From Desulfofundulus australicus DSM 11792 (GTDB lineage Bacteria > Bacillota > Desulfotomaculia > Desulfotomaculales > Desulfovirgulaceae): a DNA stretch of 32,563 nt. The notes under the pieces are model-generated. The model saw only the letters and a list, made by a program, of their open reading frames with translations, searched no databases and was not told the DNA's origin. A program made the translations under genes and the position numbers. The stretch lies in contig NZ_FQUW01000033.1 in NCBI RefSeq assembly GCF_900129285.1, positions 1 to 32,563 of the forward strand. Direction: 5' to 3'. Positions 10,695 through 19,511 of the stretch are shown here, piece by piece (position 1 is the stretch's first letter; every line of letters begins with the position of its first letter).

Positions 10695-11289
10695 AACTGT
10701 TGATGAGGCGGTTTCCCTGGCGCTGGCCCAGTTGGGAATTTCCCGGGAGGAAGCAGAAATTGAAGTATTGGAGGAACCGTCCAGGGGGTTTTTAGGTATT
10801 CTGGGCACCCGGCCGGCCCGGGTTAGGGTACGGGTTAAGGATACACCATCGCGCCGGGCTAAGGAATTGCTTGATCGCCTGCTGGAGGCCATGAATCTTC
10901 CTGTGGAAATGTCTATTGAAGAAAAACAAAATAGTTTGTACATTGCAATAGCAGGAAAAGATGTGGGCATACTGATCGGTAGAAGGGGCGAAACCCTTGA
11001 TGCATTGCAGTATCTTGTAAACCTGTATGTGAACAAGAATCAGACCCAGCGTTACAGGGTTATTCTGGATGTGGAAGGATACCGGCGCCGGCGGGAGGAA
11101 ACTCTGCAGCGCCTGGCTTTGAAGCTGGCGGAGAAAGCCAAGCAACGGGGAAGGAATGTGGTTCTGGAGCCCATGTCGTCCCATGAACGCAGGATTATTC
11201 ATACGGCACTCCAGGGAAGAGATGATATCTATACTTACAGTGAAGGTGAAGAACCATATCGTAAAATCATCATCTCTCCCAGAAAATAG
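10666..11289 (+). CDS. jag: RNA-binding protein Jag/KhpB (Jag-N, KH, R3H)
   Basis: The 207-residue protein has the Jag N-terminal domain (EKTAKTVDEAVSLALAQLGI), a KH domain with GILIGRRGETLDALQYLVN and a C-terminal R3H domain containing MSSHERRIIHTAL. Members (Jag/KhpB/EloR) bind RNA and in some Firmicutes are linked to cell elongation and sporulation. It overlaps yidC, the standard partner gene. The GTG start at 10666 is 12 nt after AAGGAGG, slightly long. An intrinsic terminator follows. Confidence 0.94.
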   Translation: MVEEIEKTAKTVDEAVSLALAQLGISREEAEIEVLEEPSRGFLGILGTRPARVRVRVKDTPSRRAKELLDRLLEAMNLPVEMSIEEKQNSLYIAIAGKDVGILIGRRGETLDALQYLVNLYVNKNQTQRYRVILDVEGYRRRREETLQRLALKLAEKAKQRGRNVVLEPMSSHERRIIHTALQGRDDIYTYSEGEEPYRKIIISPRK

Positions 11290-11306
11290 CTTGTGTTACG
11301 ATTTTC

Positions 11307-11339
11307 AACCCAGCCGGTGCAAACCGGGCTGGGTTTTTT
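11307..11339 (+). terminator. intrinsic terminator after jag
   Basis: AACCCAGCCGGT (11307-11318) pairs with ACCGGGCTGGGTT (11323-11335) with one bulged base, followed by a run of six T (11334-11339, overlapping the stem end). It closes the rpmH-to-jag unit just before the mnmE start. Confidence 0.85.
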
Positions 11340-11342
11340 CAA

Positions 11343-12743
11343 ATGGTGGTGTTGTCAGTGCTGGATGATACGATTGCTGCCATTGCTACTCCATTGGGCG
11401 AGGGTGCCATAGGTATTGTCAGGGTATCCGGCCCTGAGGCCATTGCTATCGCGGAAAAAATTTTTGTCAGCCGGACTGGTGTTGATTGGCGCCGGCAGGG
11501 GAGTCATCGTTTATTCTATGGCCTGGTGGTGGATCCGGATACCGGCCAGCCAGTGGATGAGGTGTTGCTGGGTGTTATGTATGCGCCCCGTACTTTTACC
11601 CGTGAGGATGTGGTGGAGTTTAATTGTCACGGTGGTATAGTTCCCCTGCGCCGTACTCTGGAGCTTGTCCTGCAGCACGGTGCAAGGCTGGCTGAACCCG
11701 GTGAGTTTACCCGGCGGGCCTTTTTAAACGGCCGCCTGGATCTTGCCCAGGCCGAATCGATTCTGGATATTATCCGCGCCAAGACGGATGCCGGGCTGGC
11801 AGTGGCCATGTCTTTGCTTTCCGGAGAGTTATCTTCCAGGGTCAGGCGTTTTCAAGATCAGTTGCTGGGAATTCTGGCTCAGGTGGAGGCCGATATTGAT
11901 TTTCCCGAAGAGGATATTGAGGTGGCCAGCCGGGAGGATTTGAAGATTTCTGTTCTTGCCCTTATGGGCGATCTGGAGGAACTTATTCACCAGGCCCGTT
12001 TTGGTAAAGTGTTCCGTGAAGGTTTGCGCACGGTCATTGTTGGTCGTCCCAATGTTGGCAAGTCCTCGCTCTTAAATGCTCTCTTGCGGGAGAAAAGGGC
12101 CATCGTTACTGAGATTCCCGGTACCACCAGGGATGTTATCGAAGAAGTGGTAAATATAAGGGGTATACCTGTTCGGTTGGCCGACACGGCTGGCCTGCGT
12201 GATACCGATGATATAGTTGAAAAAATTGGCGTGGAACGTTCAAGGGAGCTGGTGAAAGCGGCCGACCTGGTACTGGTGGTGCTGGATGCCAGTACCGGTT
12301 TAACTTCTGAAGATCGCGCTGTGCTGGAATTGGTAGATGAGCAGAAAGGAATTATTCTCATTAATAAGAGTGACATTGGCGATGGCGAGGGACTGGCACG
12401 CCAGGTTGCAGATCTTTACCCGGACAAGCCGGTGGAAGTTATTTCCGTAAAAACTGGATACGGCCTGTCTAAAGTGGAAGAGGCCATTGAGCGGTTGGTG
12501 CTCGGTGGCCAGGCTACGGCATCTCAAATGCCCCTGGTCAGTCATGTTCGTCATAAGCAGGCGCTGGTGCGCTGTCATGAGCATTTGCAGGAGGTTTTGC
12601 GCGCTTTATCGGCCGGTGAAAATATTGATCTGGTGGCTATAGATTTAAGGGCGGCCTGGGAAGCACTGGGTGAAATTACCGGTGATACGGTTGCCGAAGA
12701 TATTGTTGACCGTATTTTTCAAGACTTTTGTATTGGAAAGTGA
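11343..12743 (+). CDS. mnmE: tRNA uridine-5-carboxymethylaminomethyl modification GTPase MnmE
   Basis: MnmE works with MnmG to modify the wobble uridine (position 34) of certain tRNAs. The ~466-residue protein has the N-terminal formyl-THF-binding domain beginning [20 protein letters not shown]. Its inserted G domain has G1 [13 protein letters not shown]3 DTAGLRD and G4 NKSD. The C-terminal CIGK supplies the cysteine required for activity. The start is ambiguous: ATG 11343 has no Shine-Dalgarno and touches the preceding terminator, while GTG 11358 (MLDDTIAA) has GGTGGTG six bases upstream and is a good alternative. The stop overlaps the region before mnmG. Confidence 0.96.
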   Translation: MVVLSVLDDTIAAIATPLGEGAIGIVRVSGPEAIAIAEKIFVSRTGVDWRRQGSHRLFYGLVVDPDTGQPVDEVLLGVMYAPRTFTREDVVEFNCHGGIVPLRRTLELVLQHGARLAEPGEFTRRAFLNGRLDLAQAESILDIIRAKTDAGLAVAMSLLSGELSSRVRRFQDQLLGILAQVEADIDFPEEDIEVASREDLKISVLALMGDLEELIHQARFGKVFREGLRTVIVGRPNVGKSSLLNALLREKRAIVTEIPGTTRDVIEEVVNIRGIPVRLADTAGLRDTDDIVEKIGVERSRELVKAADLVLVVLDASTGLTSEDRAVLELVDEQKGIILINKSDIGDGEGLARQVADLYPDKPVEVISVKTGYGLSKVEEAIERLVLGGQATASQMPLVSHVRHKQALVRCHEHLQEVLRALSAGENIDLVAIDLRAAWEALGEITGDTVAEDIVDRIFQDFCIGK

Positions 12744-12754
12744 GGTTTGTTCCC

Positions 12755-14641
12755 TTGGAGTACCTGGCTGGAAAATATGATGTCATCGTGGTCGGCGCCG
12801 GTCATGCCGGTTGCGAGGCGGCTTTAGCTGCCGCTCGCCTTGGTTGTCGTACCCTGGTTCTGACTTTGAACCTGGATAATGTGGCCCTGATGCCCTGTAA
12901 TCCTGCTGTGGGCGGTCCGGCCAAGGCGCAGCTGGTTCGTGAGGTAGATGCACTGGGTGGGGAGATTGGCCTGAATACGGATCGTACCGCCATACAGATG
13001 CGTTTGCTGAATACTGCCAAGGGTCCTGCTGTCCGTGCGCTGCGGGCGCAGGCCGATAAAAGGCGGTATCAGTGGAGCATGAGAAAGGTACTGGAAAGCC
13101 AGGAGCGCCTGGATTTAAAGCAGGTTCTCGTGGAGCGCCTGCTGGTACAGGGAGATCGTGTTCACGGAGTTGTTGGCAGCACTGGCGCCAAATTTCTGGC
13201 TCCGGTGGTTGTTCTTACTACCGGTACATATTTAAACGGCCGTATTATTATCGGTGATCTGGCTTATACCGGTGGTCCCAATGGTCAATTTGCCGCGGTG
13301 GGATTGTCAGCTTCGCTAAGGGAGCTGGGTCTGGAGTTGGGTCGTTTTAAAACCGGTACTCCTGCCCGGGTGGACAGGCGTTCTATTGATTTCAGTAAGT
13401 TGTCCGTGCAGCCGGGTGATGAGCGCCTGTTGAATTTTTCTTATATCTCCCCGGTAACCCGGCGGGAGCAGGTTCCGTGCTGGTTAACCTATACCACTCC
13501 TGAAACCCACCGGATTATCCGGGATAACCTGCATCGTTCACCTCTCTTCAGCGGTTTCATAAAGGGAACGGGACCGCGATATTGTCCATCCATTGAGGAT
13601 AAGGTGGTACGTTTTGCTGATCGCGAGAGCCACCAGGTTTTCATAGAGCCTGAAGGTCTGGATACGGTGGAAATGTATGTGCAGGGTATGAGCACAAGCC
13701 TTCCCGAGGATGTACAGCTGGCCATGCTGCGTACTTTGCCTGGCCTGGAAAAGGTTGAAATTATCCGCCCCGGTTATGCCATTGAATATGATTATCTTGT
13801 TCCTACCCAGTTGAAACCGTCTTTAGAGTGCAAGACCATCAGCGGCTTGTTCAGTGCCGGTCAAATTAATGGCACTTCAGGTTATGAAGAAGCTGCTGCC
13901 CAGGGCATAATTGCGGGTATAAATGCGGCCCGTTTTATTCAGGGCAAGGACCCCCTTATTTTGTCCCGTTCAGAAGCCTATATTGGTGTGCTTATTGATG
14001 ATCTGGTTACCAAAGGCACCAATGAACCTTACCGCATGCTTACTTCCCGTGCCGAGTACCGGTTGCTCTTGCGCCAGGATAATGCTGACCTGCGTCTTAC
14101 GGAAAAGGGTTACGAAGTTGGTCTGGTTACCCCGGAAAGGTACCGTATTTTCGAAAGAAGGAGACGTTTAATCAAGGAAGGCGTTGAATTATTACGGCGT
14201 ACGGTAGTACCGGTTGATGAAAAGTTACGTAAGGTGTTGGAAGCGGCACAAAGTTCGCCAGTACAACAGCCCACTTCCCTGGCCGCTTTACTGCGCCGTC
14301 CGGAGATTACTTTTCAGCATATAAAGGAAATTTTCCCCGGTGCTTCCGGTTGGCCCGCTGATGTGGAGGAAGAAGTGGAAGTAGAAATAAAATATGAAGG
14401 TTATATTAAGAAACAACTGGCGCAGGTGGAGCGATTTATCAAGCTCGAAAATCGCCGTATTCCCGATGATCTGGATTATGGTTCCATAAAGGGTTTATCA
14501 ACGGAAGCCAGGCAGAAGCTGGAACAAATTCGCCCGCGTTCTATTGGCCAGGCCAGCCGTATATCCGGTGTTAGCCCGGCAGATATTGCCCTGCTCCTGG
14601 TTTACCTTGAAGGTCGCCGCCGGTCGTTGGATAAAAATTAA
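12755..14641 (+). CDS. mnmG: tRNA uridine-5-carboxymethylaminomethyl modification enzyme MnmG (GidA)
   Basis: This is the FAD-dependent partner of MnmE in wobble-uridine modification. The 628-residue product has the dinucleotide-binding motif [22 protein letters not shown] near the N-terminus, the family signature [15 protein letters not shown], and [24 protein letters not shown] at 12755 gives the normal length and has GTGAGGT about nine bases upstream; an upstream in-frame TTG at 12728 lies inside mnmE. It follows mnmE within 11 bp and precedes rsmG by 21 bp. Confidence 0.97.
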   Translation: MEYLAGKYDVIVVGAGHAGCEAALAAARLGCRTLVLTLNLDNVALMPCNPAVGGPAKAQLVREVDALGGEIGLNTDRTAIQMRLLNTAKGPAVRALRAQADKRRYQWSMRKVLESQERLDLKQVLVERLLVQGDRVHGVVGSTGAKFLAPVVVLTTGTYLNGRIIIGDLAYTGGPNGQFAAVGLSASLRELGLELGRFKTGTPARVDRRSIDFSKLSVQPGDERLLNFSYISPVTRREQVPCWLTYTTPETHRIIRDNLHRSPLFSGFIKGTGPRYCPSIEDKVVRFADRESHQVFIEPEGLDTVEMYVQGMSTSLPEDVQLAMLRTLPGLEKVEIIRPGYAIEYDYLVPTQLKPSLECKTISGLFSAGQINGTSGYEEAAAQGIIAGINAARFIQGKDPLILSRSEAYIGVLIDDLVTKGTNEPYRMLTSRAEYRLLLRQDNADLRLTEKGYEVGLVTPERYRIFERRRRLIKEGVELLRRTVVPVDEKLRKVLEAAQSSPVQQPTSLAALLRRPEITFQHIKEIFPGASGWPADVEEEVEVEIKYEGYIKKQLAQVERFIKLENRRIPDDLDYGSIKGLSTEARQKLEQIRPRSIGQASRISGVSPADIALLLVYLEGRRRSLDKN

Positions 14642-14662
14642 CATTTCCTGGGAGGGTATTTT

Positions 14663-15397
14663 TTGTCCGGTATCTATTTTTCTGATTTTAAATCTTTATT
14701 TTTGCAGGCGCTGGGAGATTTGGGTTTAAATTTGCCCGCTGATGCCTTTGTTTCATTTTATCGTTATTATCATCTTCTGCTGCAGTGGAATAAAAAGATT
14801 AATTTAACCTCCCTGGTACAATGGCAGGACGTGGTAATAAAGCATTTTATTGATTCATTATCCTGTTTTCTTATTTATTCTCCTCCTTCCGGTTCATGTT
14901 TTATTGATATTGGTAGCGGAGCCGGCTTTCCCGGCCTGCCGCTGAAACTGGCCCGCAGGGATTTACAATGTACGTTGCTGGAATCGGTTGCGAAAAAGGT
15001 GTCTTTTTTACAGCAGGTGACTTCTTCCCTGGACCTGTCCGGTGTGCAGGTGGTTTGTGGTCGGGCCGAGGAAGTAGCTCGCCTGGAACAATATCGTGGG
15101 TTTTATGATCTTGCTGTGGCCAGGGCGGTTGCCCCGCTGGCTGTTTTACTGGAATATGCCCTTCCCTTCCTTAAAACCGGCGGGTTTTTTATTGCTTTTA
15201 AAGGTCCTCAGGTCGATCAGGAGCTCGCTTCCTGTGATAGGGCTTTAAATATACTGGGTGGTCGTTTTGTAACCAGATATTGCCTAAAATTACCTGTAAC
15301 TGGTGATGAAAGGCAACTTATCTTATTTGAAAAATATAGAGAAACCCCTGTTCAATTTCCGCGCCGCCCGGGCATTCCCCGCCGCCGTCCCTTATAA
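14663..15397 (+). CDS. rsmG: 16S rRNA (guanine(527)-N(7))-methyltransferase RsmG (GidB)
   Basis: RsmG methylates G527 of 16S rRNA using S-adenosylmethionine; its loss gives low-level streptomycin resistance. The 244-residue protein has LQWNKKINLTSL, the SAM-binding loop FIDIGSGAGFPGLPLKLA, and the DLAVARAVAPLAVLLEYALPFLK segment. The start is TTG with GGGAGGG seven bases upstream. The C-terminus ends in a basic RRPGIPRRRPL, typical for the family. It is the last gene of the mnmE-mnmG-rsmG group. Confidence 0.96.
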   Translation: MSGIYFSDFKSLFLQALGDLGLNLPADAFVSFYRYYHLLLQWNKKINLTSLVQWQDVVIKHFIDSLSCFLIYSPPSGSCFIDIGSGAGFPGLPLKLARRDLQCTLLESVAKKVSFLQQVTSSLDLSGVQVVCGRAEEVARLEQYRGFYDLAVARAVAPLAVLLEYALPFLKTGGFFIAFKGPQVDQELASCDRALNILGGRFVTRYCLKLPVTGDERQLILFEKYRETPVQFPRRPGIPRRRPL

Positions 15398-15459
15398 TTT
15401 TATTTTTCTTGAATAAAAATTTTTTTTCCGGGAACTTTAATTCTGGAGGTGATGGTTTT

Positions 15460-15609
15460 ATGCCTGATATCAAGTGTTCGGTTTCAGAATGCAAGTTTAA
15501 CAGCGAGATGTCCTGTGGTGCTCCGATGATTCAGGTGGATCGTAATGGAGTGAGCAAGGCCAGCCAGTCCTTGCAGACCAAGTGTGAAACCTTTAAGCCG
15601 AGAAGTTAA
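15460..15609 (+). CDS. DUF1540 cysteine-containing small protein
   Basis: The 49-residue protein has four cysteines at 6, 11, 19 and 42, in the arrangement of the DUF1540 family (IKCSVSECKFN at the start and TKCETF at the end). Family members in spore-formers are presumed to bind metal; the function is unknown. ATG 15460 follows a perfect GGAGGTGAT; an in-frame upstream TTG at 15409 has no such support. It sits alone between rsmG and parA, followed by a hairpin terminator. Confidence 0.85.
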   Translation: MPDIKCSVSECKFNSEMSCGAPMIQVDRNGVSKASQSLQTKCETFKPRS

Positions 15610-15626
15610 AGTAAATGATCCTTTGG

Positions 15627-15658
15627 AAAATGGCCGCTGCCCTGCCAGCGGTCATTTT
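15627..15658. terminator. hairpin terminator after the DUF1540 gene
   Basis: AAAATGGCCGCTG (15627-15639) and CAGCGGTCATTTT (15646-15658) form a 13-bp stem with one G-U pair and a 6-nt loop, flanked by A and T runs. It can act in both directions. It separates the tRNA-modification group from parA/parB. Confidence 0.8.
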
Positions 15659-15727
15659 CTTTGCAGGAACACTTGCTCCCTTTGTTGAATATTTGCCCAC
15701 ATGAGCCATTTAAAGGAGTGATTGCCA

Positions 15728-16489
15728 TTGGGAAAGACCATTGCCATTGCCAATCAAAAAGGGGGTGTTGGTAAAACCACTACTGCTGTTAATCTAGCGG
15801 CATGGCTTTCCCTGATGGGAAATCAGGTGTTGCTGGTGGATGTTGATCCCCAGGGGAATGCAACCAGCGGTCTGGGTGTTAATAAGGAGGATCTTGAATT
15901 CTGTATATATGACGTTATTATCGGGGGTAAGGATCTTTCAGCGGTGATTGTGGATTCTTCTGTGCCCGGTTTAAAGGTGGTTCCCGCCACTATTGAGCTG
16001 GCCGGTGCTGAAATAGAGCTGGTATCTGTGGCTGATCGTGAGCGTATTCTTCGCCGGGCGCTGGAACCTTTTCGGGATCAGTTTGATTATATTTTTCTGG
16101 ATTGTCCTCCTTCCCTGGGTTTGCTTACCCTTAATGCTTTAACGGCTGCCGATTCTGTTTTGATCCCCATCCAGTGTGAATATTATGCCCTTGAGGGTGT
16201 TGGTCAATTGATGAACACTATTCATTTAGTTCAAAAACGTTTGAATCCCCACCTGGTTCTGGAGGGTATTCTTTTAACCATGTTTGACGGTAGAACCAAT
16301 TTGAGCATACAGGTGGTGGAAGAAGTTAAAAAATATTTTCCCGGCCAGGTTTATAAAACCATTATCCCCCGTAATGTTCGTTTAAGCGAGGCGCCCAGCC
16401 ACGGGCAGCCAATTATGTTTTATGATCGCCGTTCCCGGGGTGCGGAGGTTTATCATGAGCTGGCTAAGGAAGTGATGGGTATTGAGTAA
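15728..16489 (+). CDS. parA: Chromosome partitioning ATPase ParA (Soj)
   Basis: ParA/Soj is a DNA-binding ATPase that works with ParB on parS sites to organise origins; Soj also regulates DnaA. The ~253-residue protein has the deviant Walker A motif KGGVGKTTTAVNLA near the N-terminus, the LLVDVDPQGNATSGLG segment, and DYIFLDCPPSLG. TTG 15728 (MGKTIAIANQ) is preferred because AAGGAG lies nine bases upstream; TTG 15722 would be only three bases away. It overlaps parB by eight bases. Confidence 0.96.
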   Translation: MGKTIAIANQKGGVGKTTTAVNLAAWLSLMGNQVLLVDVDPQGNATSGLGVNKEDLEFCIYDVIIGGKDLSAVIVDSSVPGLKVVPATIELAGAEIELVSVADRERILRRALEPFRDQFDYIFLDCPPSLGLLTLNALTAADSVLIPIQCEYYALEGVGQLMNTIHLVQKRLNPHLVLEGILLTMFDGRTNLSIQVVEEVKKYFPGQVYKTIIPRNVRLSEAPSHGQPIMFYDRRSRGAEVYHELAKEVMGIE

Positions 16490-17351
16490 GAAGCGCGGAC
16501 TTGGAAAGGGTCTGGGTGCTTTAATTCCTGTGGACAGTAATGATGTGAATGGCTCTTTGCAGGAAATCCGGGTAGAAGATGTTCAACCCAATCCTCGCCA
16601 GCCCCGGCAGGCTCTGGATCAGGATAAGATTCAGGAGCTGGCCCTCTCTATTAAGGAGCATGGTGTTGTCCAGCCCATTGTTGTTCGCCCCATTGCCGGT
16701 GGCAGATATGAAATTATTGCTGGTGAGCGCAGGTGGCGGGCCTGCCGGATATTGGGTCTTAAGTTCATACCGGCGATTATTAAGGATTATGGCGATCTGG
16801 AGGCCTCTGCCGTTTCCCTTATTGAGAACGTGCAGCGGGAAGATTTGAACCCGCTGGAGGAAGCATCTGCTTATCGACGGTTGATTGATGAGTTTGGTCT
16901 TTCTCAGGAGGAAATTGCCAGGCTGGTGGCCAAGAGCCGGCCTTTTATTACTAATACCTTGCGTTTATTGTCTTTGCCGCCAGAGGTTCAGGATATGCTT
17001 AGTTCCGGCGTAATTACTGCCGGTCATGCCCGGGCTATTCTTTCCCTGGATGATGCAGCCAAGCAGATAGCTGCTGCCCGGGAGGTGGTTGCACATGGTT
17101 TAAACGTCCGGGAAACAGAGGAACTTGTTCGTCGTTTTATAAATGAAAGCAGTGATGTAAGCGCTCCTGTGAAAGAAAAAAGTTCTCCGGCTGCCAGTGA
17201 TGGTGAGCTGGTTTCCCTGGAAGATATGCTCGGCGATGTTCTGGGTACTAAAGTGCGTATTCGTGCCAGGCGCGGTGGTCGCGGTGTTATTGAAATTGCC
17301 TTTGATAACCGTGATCAGCTTGATGAACTGGTCAATCTGCTTCTTAAGTAA
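16482..17351 (+). CDS. parB: Chromosome partitioning protein ParB (Spo0J)
   Basis: ParB is a CTP-dependent clamp that loads at parS, spreads and recruits SMC. The 289-residue protein has the ParA-stimulating N-terminus RGLGKGLGALIP, the box I/II nucleotide-binding motifs (NPRQPRQ and GERRWRACR), the ENVQREDLNPLEEA segment and a central helix-turn-helix. The start is TTG within the parA stop region. A degenerate parS-like site lies 22 bp beyond its stop codon. Confidence 0.96.
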   Translation: MSKKRGLGKGLGALIPVDSNDVNGSLQEIRVEDVQPNPRQPRQALDQDKIQELALSIKEHGVVQPIVVRPIAGGRYEIIAGERRWRACRILGLKFIPAIIKDYGDLEASAVSLIENVQREDLNPLEEASAYRRLIDEFGLSQEEIARLVAKSRPFITNTLRLLSLPPEVQDMLSSGVITAGHARAILSLDDAAKQIAAAREVVAHGLNVRETEELVRRFINESSDVSAPVKEKSSPAASDGELVSLEDMLGDVLGTKVRIRARRGGRGVIEIAFDNRDQLDELVNLLLK

Positions 17352-17372
17352 GCTGCCGGATAAAAGATAAGA

Positions 17373-17401
17373 TGTTTCACGTGTTACATGACGGTGAAAC
17401 A
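17373..17401. promoter_or_regulatory. degenerate parS-like site after parB
   Basis: TGTTTCACGTGTTACA (17373-17388) differs from the parS consensus TGTTTCACGTGAAACA at two positions. A separate perfect half-site GTGAAACA follows at 17394-17401, so the left half TGTTTCAC and this right half form an inverted repeat with 13 bp between them. It sits between parB and the next gene. Whether it binds ParB cannot be told from sequence alone. Confidence 0.55.
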
Positions 17402-17417
17402 ACAAAGGGAGGAAAAA

Positions 17418-17750
17418 ATGGACTCCTTTAAACTTGGATTCTTACTCGGCTTGCTGGTGGGAGAAGGCCACTTTGGTGGCGACGGCAGGCAGCCGCATAT
17501 CACCCTGCGCATGCATGCACGCCACAAGCAGCTTTTTGAGTGGCTAACCAGGAATGTGCCCGGTTCACGCCTTTACGGGCCATATAACCACGGGGGGAGG
17601 AATTATTACCAGTGGATGCTCAGGGGGGAAGGACTTAAGAAAATGATCACCCTTTTAGATAACCTGCCCCTGGCGGAAATATCACCGGTTACCTATGAAA
17701 GGTACAAAAAGATGAAAGAAAATTATGGCCTGGATAAGGGAGATAAATGA
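17418..17750 (+). CDS. small single-motif LAGLIDADG-like protein
   Basis: The 110-residue protein has one LAGLIDADG-type motif, GFLLGLLVGEG (7-17), followed by a beta-rich stretch with ITLRMHARHKQLFEWL and ending in a charged tail. The acidic residue expected at the catalytic site is present as Glu16. Proteins with one motif act as homodimers in known homing endonucleases such as I-CreI, but at 110 residues this is short. ATG 17418 follows GGGAGG; an in-frame ATG at 17388 lies in the parS-like repeat. There is no intron or intein around it. It may be a free-standing endonuclease remnant or a domesticated DNA-binding protein. The function is unknown. Confidence 0.75.
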   Translation: MDSFKLGFLLGLLVGEGHFGGDGRQPHITLRMHARHKQLFEWLTRNVPGSRLYGPYNHGGRNYYQWMLRGEGLKKMITLLDNLPLAEISPVTYERYKKMKENYGLDKGDK

Positions 17751-17833
17751 GCTGAAAAATTTACCGGACTGACTTACAGTGATTTGAAATATACTACTGA
17801 AGTAAAAGGATACCGGAAGGCGGTGATCTACCA

Positions 17834-18478
17834 GTGGTTTTTGCCGACCGGGCTGATGCTGGAAGACAACTGGCCGGAAAGCTGACCGGTGCCTGCAAGC
17901 AAAAGGGGATAATCCTGGCCATACCCCGGGGAGGGGTTGTGGTGGGAGCAGAAATATCCCGGCAGCTGGATTTACCCCTTGACCTGGTTATACCGAGAAA
18001 AATTGGGGCGCCCCATAACCCGGAGGTAGCCATTGGGGCCCTAACTCAGGACGGAACGACAGTTTTTAATCATCAACTGCTGGCTGTGCTGGGGTTAAAA
18101 GAAAAAGATGTGGCCGGCCTGGTGGAGGAACAGAGAAAGGAAATAGAAAGACGCCTGGTGCTGTACCGCGGGGATAAGGAATACCCGGATTACAGCGGTA
18201 GATGCATAATAGTAGTGGACGACGGTATAGCCACAGGTTACACGGTAATCGCCGCCCTGCGCTGGATCCGGCAGAAATTCAGGCCAGAGAAGCTAATTCT
18301 GGCTGTTCCAGTGGCACCGGTAGATAGCCTGGACAGGCTGGAAAAAGAAGTTGATCAACTGGTGGTCCTGATGGCACCGGAAGATTTTTATGCCGTGGGC
18401 CAGTTTTATCAGGACTTCCGGCAGGTGACTGACCGGGAAGTAATACAATTGCTGAAAGAAAGAAGGGCTGTGAGTTAA
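17834..18478 (+). CDS. phosphoribosyltransferase-domain protein
   Basis: The 214-residue protein has a type I phosphoribosyltransferase fold. The PRPP-binding loop is CIIVVDDGIATGYTV (124-138), and an N-terminal IILAIPRGGVVVGAEIS motif is typical of the stand-alone PRTase group that is often annotated only as 'phosphoribosyltransferase'. The substrate base cannot be inferred. The GTG start at 17834 is about seven bases after GGTGAT. It begins 83 bp after the LAGLIDADG-like gene and is followed by a UPF0180 gene. Confidence 0.88.
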   Translation: MVFADRADAGRQLAGKLTGACKQKGIILAIPRGGVVVGAEISRQLDLPLDLVIPRKIGAPHNPEVAIGALTQDGTTVFNHQLLAVLGLKEKDVAGLVEEQRKEIERRLVLYRGDKEYPDYSGRCIIVVDDGIATGYTVIAALRWIRQKFRPEKLILAVPVAPVDSLDRLEKEVDQLVVLMAPEDFYAVGQFYQDFRQVTDREVIQLLKERRAVS

Positions 18479-18524
18479 GAAGGCACCTTCAGGTCATACT
18501 AACAGTGACAGGAGGTGCGATAAG

Positions 18525-18758
18525 ATGAATAAAAAGGTAGCGGTAGAGGAAAGCTTGACCGGACTGAAAGAACTGCTGGAAGAAGAGGGCTATACCGTGG
18601 TTAGCCCCGGCAGCCAGGAGGAAGTTCTGGCCATGGTAGTTACCGGCCTGGATAACAACACCATGAACATGCAGGATATAAATACCAGGGCACCGGTAAT
18701 AGAAATGGCCGGGAAAACACCGGAGCAGGTGCTGGCGCGGATTAAAGAGCTGGCATAA
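18525..18758 (+). CDS. UPF0180 family protein (YkuS-like)
   Basis: The 77-residue protein belongs to the UPF0180/YkuS family, small proteins of unknown function in spore-forming Firmicutes. The family pattern is visible: a VAVEESLTGLKELLEEEGY start, a central VVTGLDNNTMNMQDI and a final APVIEMAGKTPEQVLARI. ATG 18525 follows AGGAGGTG. It is convergent with yyaC, and the two share a symmetric terminator. Confidence 0.85.
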   Translation: MNKKVAVEESLTGLKELLEEEGYTVVSPGSQEEVLAMVVTGLDNNTMNMQDINTRAPVIEMAGKTPEQVLARIKELA

Positions 18759-18762
18759 ACAG

Positions 18763-18793
18763 TGAAACCCGGGTTTATATTTCCCGGGTTTCA
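18763..18793. terminator. bidirectional terminator between UPF0180 gene and yyaC
   Basis: TGAAACCCGGG (18763-18773) and CCCGGGTTTCA (18783-18793) form a perfect 11-bp stem with a 9-nt loop. A T-run (18794-18798) follows on the plus strand. It overlaps the last codons of yyaC, so on the minus strand the downstream T-run is weaker. It lies exactly between the convergent genes. Confidence 0.85.
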
Positions 18794-19380
18794 TTTTTGG
18801 TACACAGGGCCACTGTATACAGGAGGCCCTGGGCGATAACATCAGCCATGCGCATGACCAGATTTAACCTGGTATTCTGCAGAACCAGGTATTCCATAAA
18901 GCCGCCTACATTAACAATGCCGGTAATATGGATCTCACCAACGGGAGGCAGCTTTTTATTTACACCGGCCCCCGGCCGCAGGGCACCGTCGCCAATGGTT
19001 ACAAAACCAACACTATCAACGCTTCCAAGGGACGCATCCACCGCTATAACCAGGGGATTCCTGTAGGTGCGGTATATCTCCTCAATTACCCCGTGCAGGT
19101 TGCTGGCGTGCACGGGATTATCCAGGGTGCCATAAACGGTGAACAGATCCTGCTGGCTTGAAACCAGCCTTGAACCCACCAGCGGACCCAGACAATCACC
19201 CGTGGAACGGTCGGTACCAATGCAGAGCAGAATTAATGGCTGCCCGGATAAACCACCGCAACGCTCCAGGCGGGCAAAAAGATCATAGCCGAACTTTTTA
19301 GCCGCCGTAGGATCATCTATATGAACCCTGGTTTTACCGCCAGGCAGGAAATTGGGCAATTCTTGAGCTTTATCAATCAT
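18775..19380 (-). CDS. yyaC: spore protease YyaC family protein (DUF1256)
   Basis: The 201-residue protein matches the YyaC/DUF1256 family, distantly related to the germination protease Gpr and restricted largely to endospore formers. Visible motifs are LLCIGTDRSTGDCLGPLVGSRL, TLDNPVHASNL and VIAVDASLGSVDSVG. The peptidase role is inferred from the family and is unproven. ATG 19380 has AGGGGG eight bases upstream; an in-frame extension to 19404 lacks a ribosome binding site. It is the only full gene right of oriC that opposes the replication direction. Confidence 0.9.
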   Translation of the reverse strand: MIDKAQELPNFLPGGKTRVHIDDPTAAKKFGYDLFARLERCGGLSGQPLILLCIGTDRSTGDCLGPLVGSRLVSSQQDLFTVYGTLDNPVHASNLHGVIEEIYRTYRNPLVIAVDASLGSVDSVGFVTIGDGALRPGAGVNKKLPPVGEIHITGIVNVGGFMEYLVLQNTRLNLVMRMADVIAQGLLYTVALCTKNETREI

Positions 19381-19511
19381 CGTGTATTCCCCCTGATTTA
19401 CCAATAACTAGTATATTTATTTCCACCGGATGACCCGATTATTCCTTAAAACATGAAATTTGGTCAACCATTTGCTCCCAGTGCATAGGATTGAAAAAGG
19501 GGGTGATGGAC

